DNA of 64,000 nucleotides from an uncultured Anaerococcus sp. (GCF_943912385.1 NZ_CALTTY010000003.1:62001-126000); one strand, 5' to 3'. Shown: positions 40,456 to 49,496, counted from the stretch's first letter. Numbers and translations: made by a program. The notes: generated by a model from the sequence alone, not told the origin.

Positions 40456-41055
40456 TTACATTATTTCTTTGTTTATAGCGTTTACTATGATTTCCTTGTC
40501 GTCTTCTAGTTCGATTTTGTATTTTTCGCCGTCGCCGTCGTTGTAAAGTGTCCATTCTACAACTTTGCCGCCGCCGTTTGATTCTAGGGCTATGTGCATA
40601 GCTTCTTCTGGTGGGATGGATTTGCCTAGATCTACTGGGTTTTCCTTGTCGGCTTCTTTTTCCATTTCGGATTCTGTTGCTTCTGCTGTGTTGGCATTGA
40701 CCTTTAGTTTGTATTCGTCGCCATTTTTCTCGCCTTCAAAGGTGTAGAAAGCTTCGCCATCATCTTCTTCGTAGGTCACTTCTGTGAGATTGTATGGTGC
40801 GCCTCCCACGTGGCTTTCAAATTTGTAGCTTGCAGCCTTTAAAGTTACCTTATCATCAGGCAGAACGATTTCAGAAGTTTCTTGTTCCTTATCTTCCTCT
40901 GTATCTTCTTCCTTCATATCTTCTGCGTCTTCTTTGACTTCTTCTGACTTTTCTTCTACAGCGGTCTCTTTCTTTGTATCAGCAGCATCTTCACCGCTAC
41001 AAGCTGAAAATACAAAGGTCGATGCTAGTAGCAAGGCCAGTATTTTTTTATTCAT
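40456..41055 (-). CDS. PepSY-domain lipoprotein (paralog 1)
   Basis: The 199-residue protein has a lipobox signal (FSAC, C19), an acidic linker rich in Glu/Asp/Lys (20-65), and two PepSY-like halves. The clearest is the second (IPPEEAMHIALESNGGGKVVEWTLY...YKIELEDDKEIIVNA, about 146-195). PepSY domains occur in protease propeptides and envelope regulators and are thought to inhibit or bind partners. It is the most divergent of four neighbouring paralogs, which each have their own terminator. Confidence 0.82.
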   Translation of the reverse strand: MNKKILALLLASTFVFSACSGEDAADTKKETAVEEKSEEVKEDAEDMKEEDTEEDKEQETSEIVLPDDKVTLKAASYKFESHVGGAPYNLTEVTYEEDDGEAFYTFEGEKNGDEYKLKVNANTAEATESEMEKEADKENPVDLGKSIPPEEAMHIALESNGGGKVVEWTLYNDGDGEKYKIELEDDKEIIVNAINKEIM

Positions 41056-41177
41056 CTATAATCCCCTTTTTTACAAATATTTTCCTATTATGACTATACC
41101 TAGGGACTGATATTTTACAAAATATAGAGGATGTCGATAAAATTATATCAAAAATCTGCGACTTTCGATAAATACAA

Positions 41178-41203
41178 AAAAATAGACCCAGAGGGCCTAT
41201 TTT
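41178..41203 (-). terminator. Terminator of PepSY paralog 2
   Basis: AAAATAG-GCCC-like arms: AAAATAGACCC pairs with GGGCCTATTTT around a short loop. Confidence 0.7.
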
Positions 41204-41221
41204 CTTATATTTTTACATATA

Positions 41222-41791
41222 TTAAAGTACTTCGCCTGTCGCAGCGTCGATTTTAACGTCCTTTCCTTCAGCGATTTCTATGTCATAGACGGCTTTATTA
41301 TCTTCGATTTTTAACTCGTATCCCTTTACCCGAGCACCTTTGCTTTGCTTTTCTAGGGCCTTTTCCATTGCATCAACGCCTGAAATAATATTTTTAAAGT
41401 CTAGGGCGAGTTTCTTGTTGGTGGTGTCTTTTTCGATTTTTTCTTCTAGGATTTGGGCATTGTCATCGATTTTTAGCTTGTATATTTTCCCATCTTTAAA
41501 TCCCTCAATATTTAGGATGAAGAGTTCATTGGTAAATTCCACTTTGATTTTATCTATATTTATTGAATCCATGTTTGCCTCGCCAAAGTTGTGGTTGTGG
41601 AAGATTTTCAAGGCGTCGTCTAGATTTTTTGCAACTTCTGGGATAGGTTTTTTCTTACTTTCAGATACATTTATCTCCTTGTTTTCTACCTGTTTTGTCC
41701 CGGTATCAAATTTTTCTTCATTTGGGTTACTATTACAGCCTGCAAGTAAAAAAATTATGACCAAGAGACATGTGGATATTTTTTTCTTCAT
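41222..41791 (-). CDS. PepSY-domain lipoprotein (paralog 2)
   Basis: The 189-residue protein has a lipobox signal (LAGC, C19) and a Lys-rich linker. Two PepSY repeats follow: one at about 60-110 (LDDALKIFHNHNFGEA...KDGKIYKLKIDD) and one at about 130-189 (SGVDAMEKALEKQ...YELKIEDNKAVYDIEI...IDAATGEVL). The ending is the classic PepSY motif YEV-x(n)-DA-x-TGE. It shares the SGVDAMEKALE and YELKIEDNK stretches with paralog 3, showing recent duplication. Confidence 0.85.
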   Translation of the reverse strand: MKKKISTCLLVIIFLLAGCNSNPNEEKFDTGTKQVENKEINVSESKKKPIPEVAKNLDDALKIFHNHNFGEANMDSINIDKIKVEFTNELFILNIEGFKDGKIYKLKIDDNAQILEEKIEKDTTNKKLALDFKNIISGVDAMEKALEKQSKGARVKGYELKIEDNKAVYDIEIAEGKDVKIDAATGEVL

Positions 41792-41889
41792 GTTTTTTCC
41801 TTTTCAAATTCATTTTAATTGTATTATACTAAAGTGCCCCATATTTACAATTTCAAGGCAAATTTTAAAAACCTATAAAAATTTACAAA

Positions 41890-41913
41890 GAAATAGACCC
41901 AAGAGGGCCTATT
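41890..41913 (-). terminator. Terminator of PepSY paralog 3
   Basis: AATAGACCC pairs with GGGCCTATT around AAGA. Nearly the same hairpin as the ones behind paralogs 2 and 4. Confidence 0.7.
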
Positions 41914-41924
41914 CTTAATGTTTT

Positions 41925-42539
41925 TCAGTCTCCTTCGATTATTTCACCAGTTGTGGCATCGATTGTTAGGTCTTTGCCGTTATCTAGTTCTACTTCGTAA
42001 ACTGTTTTGTTATCTTCGATTTTTAATTCATATTCTTTAACTTGTACACTCTCATCTTGGCCTTCGAGGGCTTTTTCCATAGCATCCACACCAGAAATTA
42101 TCTTAGTAAAATCTATGGCAAGCTTGTTATTGTCGTCATCATCTTCAATTTCTTCTTCTAAGATATTGCCATTGTCATCTATCTTAAGTTGGTATTCTTT
42201 GCCATCCTTAAAACCTTCAATGCTATAGATTATATCCTTATCTAAGATTTCCACCTTAAGTTTATCGAAATTAAAAGAATCAGCTGATGCATCTCCAAAA
42301 TTCTGTTTGTGGAAAATTTTAACCGCATCTTCCATATTCATGGCAATTTCTGGAGCTTTTTCTTTTTCTGTATTAGAAGAAGTTTTGTCATCGTCAGAAA
42401 CTTCTTTTACACCAGAATTTGTATCTTCAACTTGGCTTGGTTTTTGCTTAGGTTTTTCTGCTGGCTTTGCATCCTTATTTCCACAGGCTCCTAAAAGAAG
42501 GCTTGCTAAAAGAATTAGGCTTAAATTTTTTATTTTCAT
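41925..42539 (-). CDS. PepSY-domain lipoprotein (paralog 3)
   Basis: The 204-residue protein has a lipobox signal (LGAC, C19), a Ser/Lys/Asp linker (to about 70) and two PepSY repeats (MEDAVKIFHKQNFGDA...; SGVDAMEKALEGQDESVQVKEYELK...TIDATTGEII). Closest to paralog 2. RBS GAGG upstream. It is a single-gene unit with its own terminator, in a row of four similar genes facing away from the two-component system. Confidence 0.86.
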   Translation of the reverse strand: MKIKNLSLILLASLLLGACGNKDAKPAEKPKQKPSQVEDTNSGVKEVSDDDKTSSNTEKEKAPEIAMNMEDAVKIFHKQNFGDASADSFNFDKLKVEILDKDIIYSIEGFKDGKEYQLKIDDNGNILEEEIEDDDDNNKLAIDFTKIISGVDAMEKALEGQDESVQVKEYELKIEDNKTVYEVELDNGKDLTIDATTGEIIEGD

Positions 42540-42668
42540 ATCTTACTCCTCTTATATAATACTAGATCAAAAAAGGAATTCCTATTTTCTCAAATATATT
42601 ATACCATAGATTAGGAAAGTTTAATATTTCTTACAAAAGTTTTAAGAATTATAAGGAATAAATAAATA

Positions 42669-42694
42669 AAAAATAGACCCCGAGGGGCCTATTT
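42669..42694 (-). terminator. Terminator of PepSY paralog 4
   Basis: AAATAGACCCC pairs with GGGGCCTATTT around GA (42671-42694). Confidence 0.75.
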
Positions 42695-42713
42695 ACTTAT
42701 ATTTTTTCTTGTA

Positions 42714-43334
42714 TTAAAGTATTTCGCCTGATGCAGCACCGACTTTTACATCATTTCCGTCTTCGATGTCTATTTCATATAATGCCTTGCCATCTTCTGC
42801 TTCTAGTTCGTATTCTTTAACCCAAGCACCTTCTTGGCCTTCTAGTGCTTTTTCCATGGCTTCCTTGGCTGTTATGATACCGTCTCTTTCTATAGCAAGA
42901 ACGGTACTATCATCTTCTGTATCTCTTTCTTCCTTGATTAAATCTAGGCTATCTGCATCAAATTCTGCTTCAAATTCTTCTCCGTCTTTGTATCCTGTTA
43001 CACTGTAGACATACTTTCCATCTTCTTCGTCAAGACCTGCGCCTGTTAGCTCGATTGCTTCCTCTTGGAAGTGGTCGTAGAAGGCGTCGAATGCTTCTTC
43101 TAGTGTTTTTTCTGTAGCTGGGATTGGGTCTTTGTCTGTTTGTGTAGTATTTTCCTTATCGTCAGCCTCATCATCGGCCTTATCTTCACCTGCGACTTCT
43201 TTTACAGAGTCAGCTGATTCTGTAACCTGGGTGTCTTCTGTATTTACTTCTTCTGTTGTTTTTGCGTCTTCGTTTCCGCATGCTCCTAGAACTACTGCAG
43301 TAGCTAGGGCTAGTAATAAACTTTTATTTTTCAT
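42714..43334 (-). CDS. PepSY-domain lipoprotein (paralog 4)
   Basis: The 206-residue protein has a lipobox signal (LGAC, C19), a long acidic linker and two PepSY repeats (LEEAFDAFYDHFQEEAIELTG...; TAKEAMEKALEGQEGAWVKEYELEAEDGKALYEIDI...GAASGEIL). ATG 43334 is chosen because AGGAGAG lies upstream; the frame to 43361 has no RBS. It lies next to the divergent response-regulator promoter, so it is the best candidate target of that system. Confidence 0.86.
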   Translation of the reverse strand: MKNKSLLLALATAVVLGACGNEDAKTTEEVNTEDTQVTESADSVKEVAGEDKADDEADDKENTTQTDKDPIPATEKTLEEAFDAFYDHFQEEAIELTGAGLDEEDGKYVYSVTGYKDGEEFEAEFDADSLDLIKEERDTEDDSTVLAIERDGIITAKEAMEKALEGQEGAWVKEYELEAEDGKALYEIDIEDGNDVKVGAASGEIL

Positions 43335-43525
43335 ATATGTTTCTCTCCTATTATTTTGCACTTATCAAGTGAGTATATAATCACTCCGTTTCATATTTGT
43401 ATTATACCCTACTTTAATAAACTTAAACTTAAAGAGAACTTTATTCAAGTTTTCTTACAAATATTTTAAGTTTTATAAATTTAACAAGAGACAATAGTCT
43501 TAACCTTAATTTAATGTCTTTGTGA

Positions 43526-43531
43526 TATAAT
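43526..43531 (+). promoter_or_regulatory. -10 box of the two-component operon
   Basis: TATAAT in TGTGATATAATCAT, an extended -10 (TGTGA before it). The -35 region is poor, so activation by a regulator is possible. Confidence 0.5.
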
Positions 43532-43571
43532 CATAGTGAATAATAATGTTTTTTTAAGAAGGGATGATTTT

Positions 43572-44252
43572 ATGAAGGTATTGATTGTAGAAGATGAGCT
43601 TGACCTGCTTGATTCCATAGCTGAAGGACTGAGTCTATTAGGTTATGTGACTGATAAGGCAAGTAATGGTCTTGATGCTATAGATATGGCCTATGTAGAA
43701 AGCTATGATATTATAATTCTCGATGTAAACCTACCTGGTAAGGATGGTTTTGATGTTCTTGAAGCTATAAGAGATTTTAACAAGGAAGTTGCCATTATCA
43801 TGCTTACAGCTAGGTCTGACATAGAAGATAGGGTCAAGGGTCTAGATCTTGGGGCAAGTGACTATATGGTAAAACCCTTTGCCTTAAGGGAGCTTGATGC
43901 TAGGATGCGTTCTCACTTAAGAGGGAAGAAAATCCACCAGGCAATAGAAATTGAAATATCTGGTTTGGTTTTTGATACCATAAAAAGAGAGGCTTCTTAT
44001 AAGGGAGAAGACATTGCCCTTACAGCTAAGGAAACTGGGATTTTAGAGTATTTATTTTTAAATTCTGAACGTTTTATCCCTGCAGAGGAGCTAATAGAGC
44101 ATGTTTGGGATTCAAATGCAGATGGATTTTCAAATACTGTAAGGGTCCATATGTCTTCCCTTAGGAAAAAGCTAAAAGCAGCCTGTGGGAAAAATCTAAT
44201 TGAAAATGTAATTGGCAAAGGCTACCGTATCCATGAGACAGAAAATTTATGA
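43572..44252 (+). CDS. OmpR-family response regulator
   Basis: The 226-residue protein has a receiver domain (1-115) with phospho-acceptor D51 in IIILDVNLPG, Thr in MLTAR and Lys in YMVKPF. A winged-helix DNA-binding domain follows (about 128-224; LTAKETGILEYLFLN, VRVHMSSLRKKL). ATG 43572 is preferred (AAGGGATG upstream); the longer frame to 43536 lacks an RBS. It overlaps the kinase gene by 20 nt. Adjacent divergent PepSY lipoproteins suggest an envelope-stress role. Confidence 0.93.
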   Translation: MKVLIVEDELDLLDSIAEGLSLLGYVTDKASNGLDAIDMAYVESYDIIILDVNLPGKDGFDVLEAIRDFNKEVAIIMLTARSDIEDRVKGLDLGASDYMVKPFALRELDARMRSHLRGKKIHQAIEIEISGLVFDTIKREASYKGEDIALTAKETGILEYLFLNSERFIPAEELIEHVWDSNADGFSNTVRVHMSSLRKKLKAACGKNLIENVIGKGYRIHETENL

Positions 44253-45342
44253 TTCTATTGTTTTTAAGCTAATCTTAGCAGTTGTTGTTATTTTTATAAC
44301 CATGCTTCTTGTTAGTATGTATTTTATAAACCGCAAGCAGGCTATGGTTATAGATGGGATGATAGAAGATATAAATTCTAGTCTACCTTCGATGAGCGAG
44401 TCCTTTGTACTTTTTATAGATTCCTCTAAAATTCAGTCGTCAAGCGACTTTACCCTTTACCTTATCCTCTTGATGGGGATCGTTTTGATTGTGGGAAGTA
44501 TTTTTTTTGCATTTATTATAAAGAGGATCTTAGCCCCTTTAAAAAATCTCCAGAAAAAAATAGGAGAGGTTGACATAAACGAACCAGATACTTTCGAAAA
44601 CATAGTGATTTTTGATAACACCTCAAGTGAAATTGTGGAGCTTTCTCAGACCTTTGATAAGATGCTTAAGAAAATCTATGCAGACTATAAAAGGCAGAGG
44701 GATTTCTCCTCGAATGTAGCTCATGAGCTGAGGACGCCTATAGCTGTTATGAAAAGCCAGCTAGATCTTTATAGGCAGAAGACTTGCGACCCCGAAGTCC
44801 TAAATCTTTTAAGGGTTCTTGATACCAATGTCAACAAATTAAGTTGTCTGGTAGATGCTATCTTGTCATTAAGAAAAAAAGAAAAACTAAGGCCAAGTTA
44901 TGTTAATATCGATGATTTGATTGATGAAATCATTTTTGATCTTGAAGATAAGGCCCTTGATAAGGGTGTTCAAATCAAAACTGAGTTTAAAAATATTTCT
45001 ATAAAGACTGATGACAGCCTCCTACAAAGACTTATCTTTAATATTATAGATAATGCCATCAAATACAATGTCAAAGATGGAAGGGTCTTAGTCGTAGCAA
45101 GAGATCTTGGTGATATGGTTGAAATTCAAGTATCTGATACAGGTATAGGCATTTCAGATGCTGACAAGGGAAGGATTTTTGATTTATTCTACCAGATTGA
45201 TTCATCTAGGAGGCAGGATGGCTTTGGTATAGGGCTCTCCCTATCAAAAACCATAGCAGATATGCTGGGTGCAAGTGTTGAAATTCATTCTAATGAGTCC
45301 CAAGGCTCGACCTTTATTATAAAGATTCCCAAAACTTTATGA
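44233..45342 (+). CDS. Sensor histidine kinase
   Basis: The 369-residue kinase has two membrane helices (about 11-32 and 74-97) around a short 40-residue external loop. A HAMP-like linker, the phospho-acceptor H164 in NVAHELRTPI, and the ATPase domain (N box NIIDNAIKYN, G1 DTGIGIS, G2 GFGIGLSL) follow. ATG 44233 lies inside the end of the regulator gene. The very small sensor loop suggests that it senses a membrane or lipoprotein partner rather than a free ligand. Confidence 0.92.
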   Translation: MRQKIYDSIVFKLILAVVVIFITMLLVSMYFINRKQAMVIDGMIEDINSSLPSMSESFVLFIDSSKIQSSSDFTLYLILLMGIVLIVGSIFFAFIIKRILAPLKNLQKKIGEVDINEPDTFENIVIFDNTSSEIVELSQTFDKMLKKIYADYKRQRDFSSNVAHELRTPIAVMKSQLDLYRQKTCDPEVLNLLRVLDTNVNKLSCLVDAILSLRKKEKLRPSYVNIDDLIDEIIFDLEDKALDKGVQIKTEFKNISIKTDDSLLQRLIFNIIDNAIKYNVKDGRVLVVARDLGDMVEIQVSDTGIGISDADKGRIFDLFYQIDSSRRQDGFGIGLSLSKTIADMLGASVEIHSNESQGSTFIIKIPKTL

Positions 45343-45394
45343 TAATTTAACCATACTCCTGCTAGAATATAGGTATAAGAGATAAGGAGTTTAT

Positions 45395-45532
45395 ATGAAA
45401 AGAAGAGAAATATCCTACGCTCTCCTTGCCACAAGCCTTGCCCTCATAGGATTTGGGGCATACAGGGGAGAGGTAGGTACAGTTTTTATGAAGGCTATTA
45501 ACCTGTGTCTGGAGTGTATAGGCATTGGATAA
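45395..45532 (+). CDS. CD1871A-type small CXXC membrane protein, 45 aa
   Basis: ATG 45395 follows AAGGAG. The product has one hydrophobic helix (about 7-24) and ends AINLCLECIGIG, the conserved CxxC tail of the small CD1871A-family proteins. Its last codons overlap the TTG start of the 4Fe-4S membrane protein by 8 nt, which indicates coupled translation. Such proteins regularly precede a polyferredoxin and a TlpA-like protein, as here. Function unknown; probably redox-related at the outer face. Confidence 0.8.
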   Translation: MKRREISYALLATSLALIGFGAYRGEVGTVFMKAINLCLECIGIG

Positions 45533-46388
45533 GTTAAGAAACCACAGGAGAATAATAATCCAAGCCTTATCTACCCTGGCCCAAAATTTCCACTTGGATA
45601 ATTTCTTCAAGGGTAAAGTTTACCAAGGATCCGGCAAAAAAGTTTGCCTACCAGGTCTAAATTGCTATTCATGTCCGGGTGCGGCAGGATCTTGTCCTAT
45701 AGGAAGTCTTCAGGCGGTAATCGGATCTAAGAATTACAAGTTTTCTTATTATGTTATAGGAATAATGATGTTTTTTGGGGTCATACTTGGTAGGCTTATA
45801 TGTGGATTTTTGTGTCCCTTTGGATTTTTCCAGGACCTCTTACATAAGCTTCCAACAAAGAAATTTTCAACTAAGAAATTAAGGGTCTTAAGATACATAA
45901 AATACATAATCTTAAGTGCCCTACTTGTGGGTGTGGGTTTTGCCTTAAAGGGTCAATATGAAGTAGTTCCACCATTTTTCTGCAAGTATCTTTGTCCTCA
46001 AGGAATCATGGAGGCAGCCCTACCACTTGCTGGTAAAAATGTTGCCCTAAGAGGAGCCTTGGGTCCACTGTTTAGGTTCAAATTTGTGATCTTGATAATT
46101 ACAATTATCCTTTCAATAGGATTTTTTAGACCTTTCTGTAAGTGGATCTGTCCGCTAGGTGCATTTTATTCATTATTTAATAAGTTTTCCCTCTATCAAC
46201 TAAATTTAGATAAGGATAAGTGCATAGACTGCGGCAAGTGCGAAAGAGTTTGCAAGATGGATGTGGATATTAGAAAATCAACCTGCCACTTAGAGTGTAT
46301 AAGGTGCGGAGATTGTGTTAGCGCATGCCCTACAAAGGCAATAACAAGTGAATTTATAAAGAAAAAAGGAGATAAAAATGAAAAATAA
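45525..46388 (+). CDS. NapH/CcoG-like 4Fe-4S membrane protein
   Basis: The 287-residue protein has about five membrane helices. Cys-rich motifs occur at the N-terminus (CLPGLNCYSCPGAAGSCPIG), at helix ends (CGFLCPFGFFQDLLHKLP, CKYLCPQGIMEAALP, CKWICPLGAFYSLFN) and in two C-terminal ferredoxin motifs (CIDCGKCERVC and CIRCGDCVSACP). It should pass electrons from the cytoplasm across the membrane. The start is TTG 45525 inside the preceding gene. With the TlpA lipoprotein, it could deliver reducing power to extracytoplasmic thiols. Confidence 0.88.
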   Translation: MDKLRNHRRIIIQALSTLAQNFHLDNFFKGKVYQGSGKKVCLPGLNCYSCPGAAGSCPIGSLQAVIGSKNYKFSYYVIGIMMFFGVILGRLICGFLCPFGFFQDLLHKLPTKKFSTKKLRVLRYIKYIILSALLVGVGFALKGQYEVVPPFFCKYLCPQGIMEAALPLAGKNVALRGALGPLFRFKFVILIITIILSIGFFRPFCKWICPLGAFYSLFNKFSLYQLNLDKDKCIDCGKCERVCKMDVDIRKSTCHLECIRCGDCVSACPTKAITSEFIKKKGDKNEK

Positions 46389-47046
46389 AAGCAAAATGAT
46401 TTTAACTTTAATGATGGCTGCTAGCCTCGCAGCCTGCGGACAAAAAGACGCTAAGGAAGAAGCAAAAACAAAAGAAGATGTGGCACAAGAAGCAATAAGT
46501 CAAGCAGAAATGCCAGAAGGGGCACAAATCACAACAGATACAGAAACCCCAATTGAAATGCCAGAAGTGGAAGGTGAAAAACCAAATACTCTTGGTAATT
46601 TTGAAGCAAAAGATCAAGACGGCAAGAAATTTACTAATGAAGACTTCAAAAACTACGACGCAACAGTTATAAACCTATGGTTTACCGGTTGTTCTGCCTG
46701 CATCCAAGAGATGCCAGAGCTAAATAAAGTAGCAGATGACCTTAAAAAAGATGACAAGGTTAATTTCCTAACCCTTTGTACAGATGCAGAATATGACGAG
46801 TCAACAATGGCAGCCTACAAGAGAATAATTGACGGAAACAAGCCAACCTACCAGGCCCTAGGTGTAAAAAACGAGGGTGAAATCAAAAAATACCTAGACC
46901 ATGTGTTTGCTTACCCAACAACAATAGTTGTTGATAAAAACGGCGAGATTATAGGAGATGATGTGGTAGGCGCAATCACACCAGAAGACCAATTAGCCAA
47001 GCTTAAAAACAATATCGAAAAAGCTAAGGAATCTTCAAACAAATAA
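46378..47046 (+). CDS. TlpA/ResA-like thiol-disulfide lipoprotein
   Basis: The 222-residue protein has a lipobox signal (LAAC, C20), an acidic linker (21-70) and a thioredoxin fold (about 72-215) with redox pair C105/C108 in WFTGCSACIQE. The cis-Pro region is AYPTTIVVD. It overlaps the 4Fe-4S gene by 11 nt and forms the third member of a redox set (CXXC peptide, polyferredoxin, TlpA). Likely role: extracytoplasmic thiol reduction or peroxide defence. Confidence 0.92.
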   Translation: MKNKSKMILTLMMAASLAACGQKDAKEEAKTKEDVAQEAISQAEMPEGAQITTDTETPIEMPEVEGEKPNTLGNFEAKDQDGKKFTNEDFKNYDATVINLWFTGCSACIQEMPELNKVADDLKKDDKVNFLTLCTDAEYDESTMAAYKRIIDGNKPTYQALGVKNEGEIKKYLDHVFAYPTTIVVDKNGEIIGDDVVGAITPEDQLAKLKNNIEKAKESSNK

Positions 47047-47077
47047 GAAACATTTCTCCCTAAGAAATATTCTGTTT

Positions 47078-47102
47078 ATCCCGGCATAGTCCGGGATTTT
47101 TT
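47078..47102 (+). terminator. Terminator of the redox operon
   Basis: ATCCCGG (47078-47084) pairs with CCGGGAT (47091-47097), then T run. Confidence 0.88.
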
Positions 47103-47162
47103 GCTTTTTCCCATAAAATCCATTCCTTTGTGATATAATTAAATAAAATAATGGGAGATATT

Positions 47163-48437
47163 ATGAAAAAGAAAGTATTCTTTACAAGTCTTGTCTTAGC
47201 AAGCCTTATGAGCATTGGTGTTAGCTATGGGGCAGAAGATGGGATTGTTTATTATGATGACACCAGCCTTGATACAGTCTTTGATCAATATGAAGACTTC
47301 GAAAAAAGCTTAGAAAATCCTAAGGAAGAAAGTCAGTAATAAGAACCGACCTACCACTACAAGGAAGATGGGAGCTTTGCCAAGGGGCTGACAGACCTGG
47401 ATGATGTCCGTCGCTACTTTGATAAGAAAACAGGTCAGATAGTAAAAAACAAAACTATAGCAAGCGAGAATATCCACGTTGATTAGGATGGTATAGCCCG
47501 CCATATCGGCTGGGACTATTTTAACGGCAAACTTGGCTACTATGACCCAAAAACAGGCTATGCTAAGGGCCTTAAACAGATTGGAAATATCACCTATGGC
47601 TTCGATCAAGATGGATCAATTTTTAGGAAGCAAAACAGGATTTTCAATGGAAAAAATTATTATTTCAATAATTATGGAGAAGCTATAGTTACAAATGGGT
47701 CTTACGCAAAGGGCTGGGTTGGTGATAGGTACTATTATCAAGATGGCAAACCAGCAGAAGGGCTTGCTACAATAAACGGCAAAAAATACGCCTTCCACGA
47801 AAGAAGTCTAAAGCTTCTTCGAAATACAAACAAGGTTTTTGGCCACAAGATGTATGCTATAAATGGCAAGGGAGAAGCGATCTTTAAATACAATGTAGCC
47901 CATAGCCAACTAAGACGTGGTACAGAAGGCAGATTTAGGCCCGGATTTTCTCAAAATCTTATGAGAAAAACACCTTACTTTAGTCAAAACGACCCACGAT
48001 GGAAAAATACTGCCTATTCTTCTTCAACAATTGGAAAACTTGGCTGTGGACCAACAGCCATGGCCATGGTTTTAAACCGAAAGCTAAGCACAAACGATAT
48101 TTATCCGACAAACACCATGGCAGTTGCTCGTGACTATGCGTCTTGGGACGGTACAGACTGGCAATACTTTATAGAGGGAGTAGAAGCTTATGGCCTAAAA
48201 TCCTATGACGTACCTGTTCAAAAAGATGCTTTTACACAAGCGCTAAGGACAAATCCGATTGTCGTAAGGGTTGGGGCTGGTTCTTTTATAAATACTGGCC
48301 ACTACATGGTTGTGGATTCCTACAAAAATGGAACTTTTGTAATAAATGACCCCTTCAATTATAGAAAAAACACCTTGGATAATATATCCTGGAAGAGGCT
48401 AAGGAGCGAAGTGACCGTAGCCTGGGAAATAAAATAA
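47163..48437 (+). pseudogene. Secreted C39-like cysteine peptidase with cell-wall-binding repeats, three in-frame stops
   Basis: One continuous frame of 425 codons reads a signal peptide (MKKKVFFTSLVLASLMSIG), choline-binding-type repeats rich in aromatic and Gly residues (about 47390-47900; GWDYFNGKLGYYDP, KGWVGDRYYYQDGKP), and a papain-like C39_2 domain. The domain has Cys in KLGCGPTAMAM, His in NTGHYMVVD and Asp in VINDPF. TAA TAA (47337-47342) and TAG (47484-47486) interrupt it; each is one base from a Gln codon. ATG 47163 follows GGGAG. Only the part from 47850 stays open. Confidence 0.82.
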
Positions 48438-48446
48438 GGAGATGAA

Positions 48447-48608
48447 ATGATATATTTAAAAATTATGGTAATTACCATGATTATAACAATAATAATGGAA
48501 TTTATGACAAGAAAACTTATAGAAAAATACGGCAAAGACAAGACTATCTCAATAATAAAAACTATAGCTGTTGTTGCTATAGCAATGTTTCTTAAAGAAA
48601 TAATATAA
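48447..48608 (+). CDS. Small membrane protein, 53 aa
   Basis: ATG 48447 follows AAGGAGATGAA. The product has a Met/Ile-rich helix (about 4-18), a basic middle (TRKLIEKYGKDK) and a second hydrophobic segment (about 34-50; IKTIAVVAIAMFL). No family recognised. It lies 9 nt after the peptidase pseudogene and may have been co-transcribed with it. Confidence 0.5.
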   Translation: MIYLKIMVITMIITIIMEFMTRKLIEKYGKDKTISIIKTIAVVAIAMFLKEII

Positions 48609-48613
48609 ATAAA

Positions 48614-48634
48614 GGCAGGCTAATTTCAGCCTGC
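48614..48634. terminator. Terminator between convergent genes
   Basis: GCAGGCT (48615-48621) pairs with AGCCTGC (48628-48634). On the minus strand T-rich sequence follows. Confidence 0.7.
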
Positions 48635-48638
48635 GGAT

Positions 48639-49496
48639 TTAATTAATTCCTAAAATTAAGTAGGAAAGGTATTTGTTTTTGATTTTAAAAACAGCCTCGG
48701 CCAGGATGTAGGATGATAGAATGGCAATTATTGAAATTCCTAGCCTATCGATATTAGTATTTGTCTTTAGAATTATAAAAACACTAGGATAAATAAAGAT
48801 AAGCGCAAAGGCAATATAGTCTACAAATCCCATAGTTGACTCGTTTGAGATGGTCTTTAGACTAACATAGGCAAGGGGAAAGATAGTAAATAAAAAGTCA
48901 TAGTCAATCTTTATATAGGTGTTTTTTAGATAAACTTCTCCCGCCAATAAGAAAATCGCCAGAGCTAAAAGCAGTGGATTAAGCCTTGCGGCAGATTTTA
49001 CCCTTAGGGCCATTACATAGAAACTAAAATAGAGGAAAAAATCCTCAAAACCATTTAGAATTCCAAACCTATTTGTAAAGGAGATGGCAAGGTAAAGTAA
49101 AAATGAAATCCCTCCTATGACTGATGTTGTAAGACTTCCCAGAATTCTATTCAGGATAAATTCTATGATGAAAAATGCGGCAAGGATTACAATAATTCTA
49201 TAAAGGCTAGTTATTATAGTCAATAAATCTGTCGGAAGTTTTGAAGAAAATCCTCCATTTACGACAAGGGCCATTATGAGGCTATGGATTAAAAGGGGCA
49301 AAAAGATTAGGCCAACCTTTTTTGTTTCCATGTAGGAAATTTTAAAGGCTAGGTAAGAAATCACCAGGGGAGTGAGGGATTTTTCTATTAAATTTTCATC
49401 AAGTAATAAGTTTTTAGCAAGAAAGGCCTTGAAAATCAAACCTAGTAGGGCAAGGATAGTCAGGCCTCCTGCAAAATTATTTTTAAGGTATTTCAT
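48639..49496 (-). CDS. Polytopic membrane protein, unknown
   Basis: The 285-residue protein has about nine hydrophobic segments separated by very short loops, with a basic N-terminus (MKYLKNN). No conserved catalytic motif is visible, and I do not recognise the family. It is a single gene on the minus strand with its own terminator; the divergent neighbour at 49553 shares a 56-nt promoter region. Confidence 0.72.
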   Translation of the reverse strand: MKYLKNNFAGGLTILALLGLIFKAFLAKNLLLDENLIEKSLTPLVISYLAFKISYMETKKVGLIFLPLLIHSLIMALVVNGGFSSKLPTDLLTIITSLYRIIVILAAFFIIEFILNRILGSLTTSVIGGISFLLYLAISFTNRFGILNGFEDFFLYFSFYVMALRVKSAARLNPLLLALAIFLLAGEVYLKNTYIKIDYDFLFTIFPLAYVSLKTISNESTMGFVDYIAFALIFIYPSVFIILKTNTNIDRLGISIIAILSSYILAEAVFKIKNKYLSYLILGIN

